From the NCBI GenBank assembly GCA_947623685.1, contig CANQHF010000007.1:1-49308 (forward strand): a stretch of 49,308 bases of DNA. The letters are read 5' to 3'. The notes below the pieces were generated by a model. It made no database searches. It was given only the letters and a program-made list of their open reading frames with translations, and was not told the DNA's origin. Made by a program: the position numbers and the translations under genes. This document shows, piece after piece, positions 49,302 through 49,308 of this stretch. The DNA is from an uncultured Bacilli bacterium. Its GTDB lineage: Bacteria; Bacillota_I; Bacilli_A; RF39; UBA660. The stretch's first letter is position 1; each line of letters begins with the position of its first letter.

Positions 49302-49308
49302 AAAGAAA

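Noticed and set aside
49224-49308. A structured RNA after rsmA.
   Set aside because: Apart from a leftward terminator at the right edge I see no recognisable RNA family in the 85 remaining bases.

Overview
The window is a very AT-rich, low-GC Gram-positive chromosome segment centred on the replication origin. It has the gene order expected of a spore-forming member of Bacilli. The dnaA-dnaN-recF-gyrB-gyrA run lies to the right and rpmH-rnpA-yidC-khpB-mnmE-mnmG-rsmG to the left. Sporulation genes (spoIID, spoIIQ, spoIIID, bofA, spoVT) sit in the same neighbourhoods as in Bacillus subtilis. Codon use is strongly A/T biased. I cannot name the order or genus; an uncultured gut lineage of Bacilli is a reasonable inference, not something I can read directly.

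Layout. Positions 1 to about 8,800 are an accessory region: a partial GNAT-like gene, three small XRE regulators, a string of short minus-strand genes (including a MazF-type toxin, a phage-like cold shock protein, an ArpU-like regulator and a membrane-anchored CAP-domain protein), a DnaD/RepA-type replication protein and a tyrosine integrase. The integrase abuts the 3' end of secA. I see no capsid, terminase, relaxase or conjugation genes, so it looks like a satellite or a cut-down integrative element, and its left end is not resolved. From 8.8 to 12.2 kb come secA, hpf and a chromosomal csp. From 12.2 to 15.3 kb is an agr-type peptide quorum-sensing locus: agrB and a tiny agrD on the plus strand converge on agrC-agrA on the minus strand. 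From 15.4 to 18.9 kb are mbl, spoIIID, spoIIQ, spoIID, a DUF1146 gene and rpiB. A repetitive, disordered protein gene (18,983-20,038) sits next to rsmG where noc-soj-spo0J would be expected.

The origin has two DnaA-box clusters flanking dnaA (26,303-26,517 and 27,929-28,027). Housekeeping genes point away from it on both sides, so nearly all are co-oriented with replication; agrBD is a head-on exception. Between dnaN and recF lie two unexpected genes, a YlmD/PgeF-like protein and a ComK competence regulator. Six consensus parS sites and one near-consensus site lie between 36.2 and 38.1 kb, three of them inside the dnaX reading frame. The right arm continues with the SRP RNA, tadA, dnaX, ybaB/ebfC, recR, bofA, holB, ricT, a TrmN6-like methyltransferase, pth, mfd, spoVT, tatD, a YabE-like 3D-domain protein and rsmA.

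The genes form a replication, segregation, translation and secretion core, with sporulation genes interspersed. On top of this sit three regulatory inputs of interest: an agr circuit, a competence regulator at the origin, and a repressor-controlled mobile element. Many conspicuous upstream ATG codons here overlap the ribosome binding site (for example GGAG followed directly by ATG). I therefore moved several starts downstream, some to TTG or GTG, and propose ATT starts for two mobile-element genes.
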